Shown here piece after piece: positions 14,629 to 22,136 of a DNA stretch of 22,136 bases. The DNA lies in assembly GCA_046704785.1 (NCBI GenBank), contig JBJKRF010000039.1, positions 1-22,136 of the forward strand. Reading direction: 5' to 3'. This DNA comes from JBJKRF01 sp046704785. GTDB lineage: Bacteria; Chloroflexota; Anaerolineae; Anaerolineales; Villigracilaceae. Both the position numbers and the translations under genes were made by a program. Positions within the stretch are counted from its first letter, which is position 1, and the number at the start of each line of letters is the position of its first letter. The notes beneath the pieces were generated by a model, which was not told the DNA's origin, searched no databases, and was given only the letters and a program-made list of their open reading frames with translations.

Positions 14629-17600
14629 TTATGATCCGTCGCTTAGATCACCTTCGCCGGAATTGAAATCCGTATTGGTATCGTTGCCTAAACCACCGCT
14701 GAAGGAGTCGGCGCCTGGGTCGCCGGTCAGCGTATCGTTCCCATTTTTGCCCATCAGCGTATCATTATCTGCCCCGCCATTGAGGATGTCATTGCCGTTC
14801 CCGCCGTCCAGCGTGTCGTTCCCGGCTCCTCCGTTGAGAACATCGTTGCCATTGGCGCCATCGAGCAGGTCGTCTCCACTGCCGCCGTTGAGCACATCGT
14901 CGCCGTTTTGGCCGTACAACTTATCCGCCCCGTCGTTGCCGGTGAGCGTATCGTTGCCATTGCCGCCGTCGAGCGTATCGTTGCCGAGTCCGCCGATCAG
15001 GATGTCGTTGCCATTGCCGCCATAGAGGGTGTCATCGCCGGTGTCGCCGCAGATCACATCGTTACCGTTGCCACCGTAGATGATGTCATTCCCACCCAGG
15101 CCGGCGATGACATCGTTTCCATTGGTTCCGTAGATCACATCGTCACCCGGCGTACCCACGATGGTGGGCGTGAGCCCGTTGCAACTGGCGTTGAGGGATA
15201 GCCCTACGATGACGGGATCGTGGTCGGAGATGCGATACTGGTCGGGGTTGTACAGGCTGACGATCTGCCCTGGGCTTTTGAAGCCGGTGTTGTAGTCCAG
15301 CTCGCTGGGTTCGTCAGAATTGATGTGCCATTCCGTCACGCCCGTTATCTGCGGCAGCAGGCTGGGTGAACTGAGGGCATGGTCGAGGTAGCCCCATTCG
15401 GCGTCGAAGACGTAGGAATAGGCCTCTGGGCCGATGAACTGCGCGATCAGGTTGGTATAGCCGGCGTTCTTGATGACCGTGATGGGGTCTTCCATAGCGT
15501 AGGAGTTGTAATCGCCGATCAGCAGGATGTTGGGGTCGTTGATGCCGGTTGGGTTGGAGGCCAGCCAGGTCACCAACTCGTGCGCCGCATTGACGCGCTC
15601 GGCGTTGCAGTTCCCCTGCCCATCGCCGGCATCGGGAACGTCGCAGGCAGAGCCTTTGCTCTTGAGGTGGTTGAGGTCCACAATAAACTGCGCGCCATTG
15701 GAATTTTGCTCGAAGGCCTGTGCCAGCGAGGGCCGGTTGCGCGGGGCGCTGTCGCCGCCGTTGACAAAGGCTACGCTGTTCAGCGCCGCCGTCTGCCCAA
15801 TCGGGGTGACGCTGGCGGGTTTGTAGAGCATACCCACTTTGATGGCGTCGGTGCCCAGTGCATTGACCTGTCCGGTGTTGGCGTCCACATCGATAAAGGC
15901 ATAGGTTCCGGGTGCGGTTGCCTGGTTGAGTTTATCGACCAGGAACTGGATGGCGCTGTCGGGGCCGTAGCCATCGTTCTCGATTTCGTTGACGCCGATC
16001 ACGTCGGCGTTCATGTCCAGGATGGCTGCGACCGTCTTGGGCCACTGGCGGTCGAACTCGGACTGTGAGTCGGCGCCGCGACAATCGGTTGGTTCGCCGT
16101 CCACGCCGCCCGCGCAGGCGCCCAGGCCGAAGGTGTTGAAGAAGTTCAGCAGGTTCATGCCCACAACCTTGAGGCTCCCGCCCACGTTCTCCGGTGTGGT
16201 CGGGCGCGGGTTCGTCGGCTGGAAGTCCGGCACGCCGCCGCCCAAGGCGTCCACAGGTCGGACGCGCCAGGCGTTGCCGCTGGCCGCATCGCCGGCCCAG
16301 GTATAGGTCATGACGCCTACAATCCCTGTAGCGCTGTCGCCGCCGCGCAGCGTGTTATCCGCCGAAAGCGGATTCCCGCCGCGCCCAAACAGGATTGGGT
16401 CGGGGTCCTGGTTGTTGAGGGCATCGTCGATGATGATCTGGTCAAGGTCGTTGGCGGCTTGCAGGGCCAGGGCCGGAGCGCCGGGCGCGACCACGTTGGT
16501 GGGTTCGCGCAGGCGGTCGCCGGCAGACATGACGACCTGGCCGAAGCGTCCCAACTCATAAATTTCGGTGACGTAGAGAGTCTGCGGCAGGCGTACCAGC
16601 ATGCCTTCGTAGCGCTCGAGATAATCGGCAGAGGAGAACGGCAGGGTCACGTCCACCGGAGCGACCGAGCCGCTGCCGCAGTTCGTGATCGAGGCCGCGC
16701 TGATTTCGGTCTGGTCCTGGTATTCCGAGACTGCGCCGCTGACGCGCACCAGGTCGCCCAGGTTTACCGAGTCGTTATTGCCGTTGTAGATGAAGATGCC
16801 GTCCGAGGTGGCCGGGTTGCCATCGCCGTTGGGGTCTTCGAGGTAGAAACCGCGCAAAGCTGGCGCAGGGCCTTCGTAATCCCCGACTACCACGCCCTGT
16901 GTGACGACGTTGCCGGTAATGGCGGCGGTGCCGCCGCTGCCCTGGATGCTGTAAATGGGCGTAAAGGCCAGCGCACAGACCGAGCCGGTGCTGAAAGTCG
17001 CGCTGAAATCTGCGGTCATGTTGTCGGGCGGGTCGTTGGTATCCTGGTCGCTTACCTGGCTGGCGGAGATCGTCAGGGTGCAGTTATCGCCGTCAACGAA
17101 ATCGCTATCCGGGTTCAGGGTGAAATCTGTAGGCCCGCCGCTGACCGCCGCTGTGTGCGGCCCGCTGACCGAGCATGACAGCGTGAACCAGCTTCCCGTT
17201 ACGTCCACGGGCTCGCTGAACGTGACCGTGAGATTGCTGTCCAGCGCGACGTCTGAAGCGCCGTCTGCAGGGGTTGTCGCGGAGATGAAGGGTGCCGCGT
17301 CGGGTGGGGGCGTGTTGCGCGGGTTGGGCGCGCCGACGGTGAAATCGGCGGCGTTGTCGTCGGTATCGCTGGCGCCGTTGGCGTTGCGCAGCGCGGCAGT
17401 GGTGTTGCTCAAGGTGCCGGTCGGGCTACTGCCTTCGTAACAGTTGGCGCTGCTGCCGTATCCTACGAAGTCGACGACACCGCTCGGACAGGTGCCGGTC
17501 AGGGTCGTCGCATTGTTCACCAGGGCCACTTTAGCAGACGTGGCGCTCATGTTGATGCTGCCGGTTGCATTGGGCGCTGGCAGGTCTGCGCTGCCGCCCG

Positions 17601-17919
17601 CGCCGGCTGCCTCCTGGATCAGATAGTAATGGCCGGAATCAATCGTGCCGGACAGGACGGTCTTGTTCCAACTGGAACCGGCAGATGAAGCGTATTGCAC
17701 CGACCATCCGGTCACGTCAACCGGGGAACTTCCCAAATTGTATAGTTCGATAAAATCGTTCTTCAATGTTGCCCCCGAATTGCCGCCTCCGCCGTAGACC
17801 TGACTGATCACGATGGACGAAGAAATAGCGGATGCCTGCGTTGCCGGATAGACGACTAAGCTAAGGATAAATACCAATACAAAGATTAAAGAAATCGCTC
17901 TTGCAGGTTTCTTACTCAT
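14629..17919 (-). CDS. Secreted ExeM/NucH-type nuclease with RTX repeats
   Basis: A 1096-residue exported protein. Signal peptide at 1-31 (MSKKPAR, a hydrophobic core, then TQASA). Lamin-tail domain about 33-200 (ISQVYGGGGNSGATLKNDFIEL). Ig-like Big_5 domain about 208-312 (TPADGASDVALDSNLTVTFSEP). OB-like ExeM domain about 315-420. Endonuclease/exonuclease/phosphatase domain about 583-910, with Asn589, Glu645 (GVNEIEND), Asp748 and His751 (VDLNHLKSKG), Asp803 and Asn805 (IGDYNSY), Asp846-His847 and Asp899-His900-Asp901 (ISDHDPV). RTX repeats at 922-1084. ExeM/NucH relatives degrade extracellular DNA, for nutrition or biofilm release. AAGGAG six bases upstream supports the start. The combination of a Sec signal with RTX repeats argues for export without a type I system. 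I see no sortase motif or anchor, so release or glycan binding is likely. Confidence 0.93.
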   Translation of the reverse strand: MSKKPARAISLIFVLVFILSLVVYPATQASAISSSIVISQVYGGGGNSGATLKNDFIELYNLGSSPVDVTGWSVQYASSAGSSWNKTVLSGTIDSGHYYLIQEAAGAGGSADLPAPNATGSINMSATSAKVALVNNATTLTGTCPSGVVDFVGYGSSANCYEGSSPTGTLSNTTAALRNANGASDTDDNAADFTVGAPNPRNTPPPDAAPFISATTPADGASDVALDSNLTVTFSEPVDVTGSWFTLSCSVSGPHTAAVSGGPTDFTLNPDSDFVDGDNCTLTISASQVSDQDTNDPPDNMTADFSATFSTGSVCALAFTPIYSIQGSGGTAAITGNVVTQGVVVGDYEGPAPALRGFYLEDPNGDGNPATSDGIFIYNGNNDSVNLGDLVRVSGAVSEYQDQTEISAASITNCGSGSVAPVDVTLPFSSADYLERYEGMLVRLPQTLYVTEIYELGRFGQVVMSAGDRLREPTNVVAPGAPALALQAANDLDQIIIDDALNNQDPDPILFGRGGNPLSADNTLRGGDSATGIVGVMTYTWAGDAASGNAWRVRPVDALGGGVPDFQPTNPRPTTPENVGGSLKVVGMNLLNFFNTFGLGACAGGVDGEPTDCRGADSQSEFDRQWPKTVAAILDMNADVIGVNEIENDGYGPDSAIQFLVDKLNQATAPGTYAFIDVDANTGQVNALGTDAIKVGMLYKPASVTPIGQTAALNSVAFVNGGDSAPRNRPSLAQAFEQNSNGAQFIVDLNHLKSKGSACDVPDAGDGQGNCNAERVNAAHELVTWLASNPTGINDPNILLIGDYNSYAMEDPITVIKNAGYTNLIAQFIGPEAYSYVFDAEWGYLDHALSSPSLLPQITGVTEWHINSDEPSELDYNTGFKSPGQIVSLYNPDQYRISDHDPVIVGLSLNASCNGLTPTIVGTPGDDVIYGTNGNDVIAGLGGNDIIYGGNGNDVICGDTGDDTLYGGNGNDILIGGLGNDTLDGGNGNDTLTGNDGADKLYGQNGDDVLNGGSGDDLLDGANGNDVLNGGAGNDTLDGGNGNDILNGGADNDTLMGKNGNDTLTGDPGADSFSGGLGNDTNTDFNSGEGDLSDGS
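14668..15156 (-). repeat. RTX nonapeptide repeat tract within the nuclease gene
   Basis: Eighteen consecutive nine-residue units of the form GGxGNDxLx encode a calcium-binding beta-roll. At DNA level they appear as roughly 27-base tandem units such as those with GGCGGGAACGGCAACGA on the coding strand. Some units are imperfect (NDGADKLYG, DPGADSFSG). Confidence 0.92.
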
Positions 17920-17999
17920 TGCATTCTCCTTTTCTATTCGGTTGGTAGGTCGATCTTGAATTGCTCGTCATCAGGGGCCAGTGTGCGTGAAACCTCCTT

Positions 18000-18059
18000 T
18001 GCCTGCAAGGATAGTGGGTGCAGGCACTATTATTCTATTCCTGTTGGGTGAATTTTCAA
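18000..18059 (-). promoter_or_regulatory. Promoter and 5' hairpin of the nuclease gene
   Basis: On the minus strand TTGAAA (18054-18059) and TAGAAT (18032-18037) are 16 bases apart. The predicted start, near 18026, coincides with a 7-bp hairpin, TGCCTGC (18026-18020) with GCAGGCA (18006-18000). AAAGGAGGT (18000-17992) follows directly but has no start codon at usable spacing. The true start uses a separate AAGGAG at 17926-17931. Confidence 0.5.
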
Positions 18060-18082
18060 GATGTTTTACTAGGCTTTAACTT

Positions 18083-18119
18083 AAAAACCCTCTCATGAAT
18101 TCACCAATGAAGGGTTTTT
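18083..18119. terminator. Terminator of the vanished GH3 gene copy
   Basis: AAAAACCCT (18083-18091) and AGGGTTTTT (18111-18119) pair perfectly, extended by TCAT with ATGA past a one-base bulge. It lies 23 bases beyond the stop codon of the GH3 fossil on its minus strand and is flanked by T-runs on both strands. It probably once ended that gene and may now stop read-through from the CARDB gene. Confidence 0.7.
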
Positions 18120-18141
18120 CGCTATCTGCTTTCTGAGAACG

Positions 18142-18270
18142 TCACGCAGGTACGACTTCCAACGGTGTGTTCTGGACATCCACGGAACTGCCGCCGACCA
18201 GGATGTCGAACCAGCCCGGCTCGACAGTGGACTGCATCTTTTTGTCCAGGTAGGCGAGCGCCTCGGGCGT
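18142..18270 (-). pseudogene. 3' fossil of a GH3 beta-glycosidase gene
   Basis: The last 42 codons and stop of a second GH3 gene remain in frame: TPEALAYLDKKMQSTVEPGW, then FDILVGGSS. They align with the C-terminus of the intact GH3 protein (LTPEALAYLNENMQSIVEPGW). Bases 18182-18225 match 19124-19167 exactly (44 bases). The rest of the gene, some 700 codons, is missing. At about 18270 the similarity stops and an MFS fossil in the opposite direction begins. There is no start codon of its own, so it is dead unless fused to something. Confidence 0.9.
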
Positions 18271-18271
18271 G

Positions 18272-18370
18272 GGCCTGACCGGCGCGGTCTTTACGACCAT
18301 CTTTACGCACGGACAGAACAGCAATCCTGTCGTAATGGTCCACGGGATTGTTGTTTGCCAGTTGTCCATG
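18272..18370 (+). pseudogene. 3' fossil of an MFS exporter gene
   Basis: The + strand translates to GLTGAVFTTIFTHGQNSNPV then VMVHG, matching GLTGAVFTTILARGQNGSPV then VMVHA of the intact MFS protein near its C-terminus. Bases 18275-18301 are identical to 14343-14369 (27 bases). After the CAC codon 11 bases found in the intact gene are missing, which shifts the frame, though TTGTTGTTTGCC continues to match. The beginning of the gene is gone, and the fossil ends just short of the CARDB gene's stop codon. Confidence 0.85.
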
Positions 18371-18377
18371 TTCGTTG

Positions 18378-18962
18378 CTAGGGACAGCTAGAAGTGAAAT
18401 CCTTGGTCAGGCTGTTGTTGGCGAAGGTTGTTTCGGAGATGGTGTCAGCCCCGGAATTGGCGGTCACCTCGATGCTGTAAGATTTGTTCCCCTCCAGATT
18501 AATGTTCAACGTCAGGTCGGCTTCTTTGTTCGGACCGAGGTCGGCAATATCCAGGTTTGGCGTGCCAACGATGCCTTTCTGACTGGCCCAATCTTCCAGG
18601 CTGTAACGCTGGCCGCCGAAGGTAAAAGTGACACTATTGCTGAATTTTCCTAGTGCAGCGGTCGAACCTGTGCCAATATTCCGGATGATGATGGTTTGCT
18701 GTACATACTGCAGGTTTGAGCCGGGTGTGTGATCTTTGATGCAGGTCGGGGCACTGATCGACAGCACCTCCAGGTCTGGCAACGCAGGCGTTATTGTCAG
18801 TGTGGCCTGCGATGCAACGGGGGTAGCAGTCGCATTTGTTCCCTTGATCAACTGCAAGAGAATCGGGCTGCTCAGCAGCGCTGCCACGAGCGTGCCGCAC
18901 AGACCGATCAAGGCTGCAATGATCGCGGGATTGCGTAGTAGGTTGTTTTTTTTCTCAGCCAT
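18378..18962 (-). CDS. Membrane-anchored CARDB-like extracellular protein
   Basis: A 194-residue protein with a short positive N-terminus (MAEKKNNLLRNP), one membrane segment at about 13-38, a Thr/Ala-rich linker (about 40-60) and a single beta-sandwich domain (about 61-190). The sandwich reads LPDLEVLSISAPTC, a middle IIIRNIGTGST, then a C-terminal half with ADLTLNINLEGNKSYSIEV and TISETTFANNS, which is the CARDB (cell-adhesion/APHP) pattern. Cys74 and Cys193 could form a disulfide outside the cell. It probably sits on the membrane facing outward; the ligand is unknown. It lies 121 bases after the GH3 gene on the same strand with no clear terminator between, so co-transcription is possible. 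The ribosome site is weak. Confidence 0.8.
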   Translation of the reverse strand: MAEKKNNLLRNPAIIAALIGLCGTLVAALLSSPILLQLIKGTNATATPVASQATLTITPALPDLEVLSISAPTCIKDHTPGSNLQYVQQTIIIRNIGTGSTAALGKFSNSVTFTFGGQRYSLEDWASQKGIVGTPNLDIADLGPNKEADLTLNINLEGNKSYSIEVTANSGADTISETTFANNSLTKDFTSSCP

Positions 18963-19083
18963 GATGCGCGTGCCTGAAAGTTCCTTTTGATTGTTTAAAA
19001 TAGTATACCGTACTTATGAAGGCACTCTGTTTCTCGGTCTTTAAGATTTCCTATGGTCAGAGAACGGATGTGAGCGTGTAGGA

Positions 19084-21357
19084 TTACGTGGCCAACACTT
19101 CCAAGGCTGTACTCTGAACCTCGACGGAACTGCCGCCGACCAGGATGTCGAACCAGCCCGGCTCGACGATGGACTGCATATTTTCGTTCAGGTAGGCAAG
19201 CGCCTCGGGCGTGAGTGTAAAAGCGATGGTCTGTTTTTCGCCGGGGCGCAGCGTAATGCGACAGAAGCCTTTGAGCTCTTTGACGGGGCGTGTGACCATG
19301 TTGGTCTCTCGGTCGTGGATGTAGAGCTGGACGACCTCGTCTCCGGCGCGCTTGCCGGTGTTGGTCACGTCCACGCTGACGGTAGCCTCGTCGCCGGGTT
19401 GGATCTGCGCCGGTGCGACACGCAGGTTCTCGTACGTGAAGGTGGTGTAGCTCAGTCCGTGCCCGAAAGGGAACAGCGGTTGGTTGTCGTCGAACAGGTA
19501 GCCGCGCCGCGCCGACGGTTTGTAATTGTAAAAGACCGGCAACTGCCCGACAGAACGCGGGAAACTGATCGGTAACTTGCCACCGGGGTTGACATCGCCA
19601 AACAAGACGTCGGCGAAGGCCGCGCCGCCTTCCTGGCCCAGATACCAGCCCTCGAACAGCCCCGCCAGCTTCTCGGCCGCGAGATTCGCCGAGAGTGGAC
19701 GTCCATTGATCAGTAATCCCACCGTTGGAACATCGGTGGCGACGATCGCGCGCAGCAGGGCGTCCTGGCGTCCCGGCAGGTCAAGGCTGTCGCGGTCGCC
19801 CAGGTGGTTTTGGCTCCAGGCTTCGCGGCAGATCGATTCGTTCTCGCCGATGACCAGCAGCACCACATCAGCCTGGCGGGCCACTTCCACCGCCTCGGCG
19901 ATCAGGCGCTCGTCTTCGGCGGGCTCCGGCGGGACGATGGCGTCCTCCCACCAACCGCGCCAGGACTGCCCGTCGAAATCGTTGGCGGTGATCTGACAGC
20001 CTTGGGCGTAGAGTACCTTGACCTTCTCGCCGACTTTCTGGCGGATGCCGTCCAGGATGCTGAGTCCGTGCCCGGGGTCGGCACTATAGCCGCCCAGGTG
20101 CAATCCTGTGGCGTTGGGGCCGATGACGGCCAGGGTCTTGACTTGCGAGGCGTCGAGCGGGAGCAGCCCGTCGTTTTTGAGCAGCACCAGGCTTTTGTGG
20201 GCCGCTTGCAGGGCGAGTTGGCGGTGCGCATCGCAGTTGGTGAGTTGCTCGGCGGTATCGGGATCCACATACGGGTGATCGAAGAGCCCCAGCAGGAATT
20301 TGGCCTTGAGCACGCGACTCACGGCGGTATCCAGTTGGGATTCGGGAACCGTGCCATCCTGCACCTGTTCATACAGAGTCGGGAAGCAGGCGTCCAGTTC
20401 GAAATCGATCCCGGCTGCCAGGGCTTTGCGGGCCGCTTCGGCTTTGGAAGCGGCCACGTGATGCAGGCTTTCGAGCAGGCTGATGCCGTACCCGTCGGAG
20501 GTGATGAAGCCGCCGAAGCCCCATTCGTCTCGCAGCACGTCGCGCAGCAGCCAGGGGTGGATATGCAGGGGGATGCCGTTGACTTCGTTGTAGGAGGCCA
20601 TCACGCTGCCCACACCGGCCTCGACCACCGCGGCGCGAAAAGCCGGCAGGAAGTTCTCGCGGATTTCGCGCTCGGCGTAGTTGGCCGGTCCGCAGTTGGT
20701 GCCGGCTTCGGGCTGGCCGTGGACGGCGAAGTGTTTGGCGGTTGCCAGGACGTGTTCGCCGTCGATGGGCTGGCCGTACGGCACACCTTGCAAGCCGCGG
20801 ACGGCGGCCACACCGATGCGCGCGCCCAGATAGGGGTCTTCGCCGTAGGTCTCCTCGGTGCGGCCCCAGCGCGGTTCGCGCGCCAGGTCGAGCACGGGGG
20901 TCAGGGCGTAGTTCTCGCCGCGGGCGCGCATCTCCTTCGATGCGACGCTGAACACGCGCTGTACCAGGTCGGGGTCCCAGGTGCTGGCCAGGCCGATAGC
21001 TTGGGGGAACATGGTGCTGCCGAAGGCCATCAGACCGTGCAGCGCTTCGTCCACGAAGAAGGCCGGGATGCCCAGGCGCGTATTCTCGCGCATGTACTTC
21101 TGGAAGGCGTTGGTCCATTCGGCGGTATCGCGCGCCGGTGAGTGCAAGCCGGGACGCCCAAGCGCACCCACCCCATGCTGCAACGCCGCGCGGACGGTTT
21201 CATCCAGCCCGATCTTTTCCGCCGGGACGTTGTTCGTCTCCATGTGGTAGATGGACAACTGAGCGATTTTTTCTTCCAGCGTCATGCGACTCAGCAGGTC
21301 GGCCACGCGCTGGTCGGCGGGGATGGACGGGTCTTGGTAGGGGAATTTTGGGCTCAT
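19084..21357 (-). CDS. Glycoside hydrolase family 3 beta-glycosidase
   Basis: A 757-residue GH3 enzyme (beta-glucosidase/beta-xylosidase type) releasing terminal beta-linked sugars. N-terminal barrel domain about 10-360 with GEDPYLGAR, Lys208-His209 (AKHFAVHG) and the nucleophile Asp288 in GGFITSDGYGI. The (alpha/beta) sandwich domain about 385-600 has SLVLLKNDGLLPL and GENESICREAW then HLGDRDSLDLPG, the segment carrying the acid/base Glu (one of 505-512). A fibronectin III-like domain ends the protein (VDVTNTGKRAGDEVVQLYIHD, a typical GH3 tail). Start is ATG at 21357: AAAAGGA lies five bases upstream and TATAAT further up, whereas an upstream ATG at 21465 lies before that promoter. No signal peptide, so it likely acts on imported oligosaccharides in the cytoplasm. 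Sugar specificity is not determined. Confidence 0.94.
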   Translation of the reverse strand: MSPKFPYQDPSIPADQRVADLLSRMTLEEKIAQLSIYHMETNNVPAEKIGLDETVRAALQHGVGALGRPGLHSPARDTAEWTNAFQKYMRENTRLGIPAFFVDEALHGLMAFGSTMFPQAIGLASTWDPDLVQRVFSVASKEMRARGENYALTPVLDLAREPRWGRTEETYGEDPYLGARIGVAAVRGLQGVPYGQPIDGEHVLATAKHFAVHGQPEAGTNCGPANYAEREIRENFLPAFRAAVVEAGVGSVMASYNEVNGIPLHIHPWLLRDVLRDEWGFGGFITSDGYGISLLESLHHVAASKAEAARKALAAGIDFELDACFPTLYEQVQDGTVPESQLDTAVSRVLKAKFLLGLFDHPYVDPDTAEQLTNCDAHRQLALQAAHKSLVLLKNDGLLPLDASQVKTLAVIGPNATGLHLGGYSADPGHGLSILDGIRQKVGEKVKVLYAQGCQITANDFDGQSWRGWWEDAIVPPEPAEDERLIAEAVEVARQADVVLLVIGENESICREAWSQNHLGDRDSLDLPGRQDALLRAIVATDVPTVGLLINGRPLSANLAAEKLAGLFEGWYLGQEGGAAFADVLFGDVNPGGKLPISFPRSVGQLPVFYNYKPSARRGYLFDDNQPLFPFGHGLSYTTFTYENLRVAPAQIQPGDEATVSVDVTNTGKRAGDEVVQLYIHDRETNMVTRPVKELKGFCRITLRPGEKQTIAFTLTPEALAYLNENMQSIVEPGWFDILVGGSSVEVQSTALEVLAT

Positions 21358-21385
21358 GAGCATCCTTTTAGGGAGTGATAGATTG

Positions 21386-21391
21386 ATTATA
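21386..21391 (-). promoter_or_regulatory. -10 box of the GH3 gene
   Basis: TATAAT on the minus strand, 28 bases before the ATG at 21357. No good -35 is visible at 16-18 bases, the same pattern as the MFS gene. Confidence 0.45.
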
Positions 21392-21465
21392 CCCGGCGTG
21401 CTTACCAATTGTGCGGCGTAATTGTTCTGTCTCTGCACGCGGACTGTGGTAATCGGATTGAACAA

Positions 21466-22136
21466 CCCGCTGCTGTGGACTATGGAAGAGTACCCATACT
21501 AAAGACCTCGTCAGTAGCTGAATTTTTATCCTTATACCCACCGAACTAAAACCCGCCGTGTTAATCGGCTTAACACGGCGGGAAAATGGGCATAATATGT
21601 CCGGTAGATTATTTTATGGGCTCTATCGGGATTAACGGGAATTTCACCGCCGAATGCACAGAGCACGGTCTGTTCCGACGATTCAGATCGGGAGAAGCCT
21701 TTAAAATGCCTATGTAAGCTCCGTGTTCTCGGTAGTAAAACGACCTTTTGTAGTAGATACAAATCACCTTCCCGTTAAAAACGGGAGAGCCATTTTATGA
21801 AAATGAAAGTCTTTCAGGTTTGGGTAGACCTTGGCCCAATGAACCGGTCGCCGTTGAAGTGAATCATGTGGGAAGGAGCTTCGGCAATCCAAACTTCGGT
21901 TTCCCAAGAAATATCGGGCACGGTTCACATTCAGTCAAGATCAGCTTTACAAATTTCATGAACATACTGGTTTCAAACAGCCCTGTATATGGCTTTTTCC
22001 TACAGAAACGCCCTGACTGTCTTGATAGTATGATGCCTGTAAAATGCTGCGCATGATGGCAATTTGTACGGCCAAATACGGGCAATTCCAATGTTTTCAG
22101 CCATATCTGGGCCAGGCAGATTCCTGATCTGCTCCA
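21466..22136. other. Right-end region without a recognised gene
   Basis: No convincing gene. The composition is more AT-rich than the genes around it. Short frames on both strands lack ribosome sites and known motifs, and one minus-strand frame (21532-21762) runs across a hairpin. The visible structures are the strong hairpin at 21552-21582 and a small one, TCCCGTT-AAA-AACGGGA, at 21770-21786. The stretch could be decayed coding sequence or lie upstream of a gene beyond the edge. Confidence 0.5.
21552..21582 (-). terminator. Strong hairpin, minus-strand terminator
   Basis: CCCGCCGTGTTAA (21552-21564) and TTAACACGGCGGG (21570-21582) form a perfect 13-bp stem with a five-base loop. On the minus strand it is followed by TTTTAG, on the + strand by AAAATGGG, so it fits a minus-strand terminator. 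No minus-strand gene to its right is recognised, so its transcript is unidentified. Confidence 0.65.

Noticed and set aside
14668..15156. Regular 27-base repeats as a CRISPR array
   Set aside because: The units are contiguous, coding and in frame, and encode RTX nonapeptides. There are no spacers.
18142..18369. 75-codon minus-strand frame as a real small gene
   Set aside because: Only its C-terminal 42 codons resemble a protein (the GH3 tail). The N-terminal part is the antisense of an MFS gene, so the open frame is an accident of the fusion.
19804..21141. 445-codon plus-strand frame
   Set aside because: It is antisense to the GH3 gene, whose catalytic motifs are unambiguous.

Overview
The window looks like a chromosomal segment of a moderately GC-rich, probably monoderm bacterium. 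I infer Chloroflexota, class Anaerolineae. The support is circumstantial: a FadN-type beta-oxidation operon, a YdjI-like SPFH protein fused to a helix-turn-helix, Sec-exported surface proteins without outer-membrane partners, and TATAAT promoters with poor -35 boxes, one apparently driving a leaderless message. I saw no rRNA, tRNA, CRISPR array, intact insertion sequence or phage module.

Left part (about 200-7410, + strand): a fatty-acid beta-oxidation operon under a TetR repressor with a palindromic operator at its promoter. Order: tetR, an acyl-CoA dehydrogenase-like gene lacking the catalytic Glu, a normal acyl-CoA dehydrogenase, a fused 3-hydroxyacyl-CoA dehydrogenase/enoyl-CoA hydratase, a thiolase and a small SCP2-type lipid carrier. 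Together these cover every step from acyl-CoA to acetyl-CoA. No acyl-CoA synthetase or electron-transfer flavoprotein is present here.

Middle (7500-14540): two overlapping genes for tandem-duplicated four-helix membrane proteins with a conserved His; then on the minus strand the SPFH-HTH protein and a four-repeat lectin of the OAA/MBHA high-mannose-binding family with a conserved Cys in every repeat. A minus-strand cystathionine gamma-synthase-like gene follows, controlled by a complete SAM-I riboswitch with visible promoter, aptamer, antiterminator and terminator. It is divergent from a DHA2-type MFS exporter.

Right part (14540-22136): a large secreted ExeM/NucH-type nuclease with lamin-tail, Ig-like, OB, endonuclease/exonuclease/phosphatase and RTX calcium-binding regions; a small membrane-anchored CARDB-like protein; and a cytoplasmic GH3 beta-glycosidase. 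Between nuclease and CARDB gene lies a composite gene fossil: the 3' end of a second GH3 gene (- strand) fused to the 3' part of a second copy of the MFS gene (+ strand), with 44-nt and 27-nt exact matches to the intact genes in this window. The last ~780 bases hold no convincing gene, only a strong hairpin.

The most unusual items are the composite fossil, the Cys-bearing four-repeat lectin, the catalytic/non-catalytic acyl-CoA dehydrogenase pair, the twin His-bearing membrane proteins and the SPFH-HTH fusion. I do not see a clearly new multi-gene defence or mobile system.
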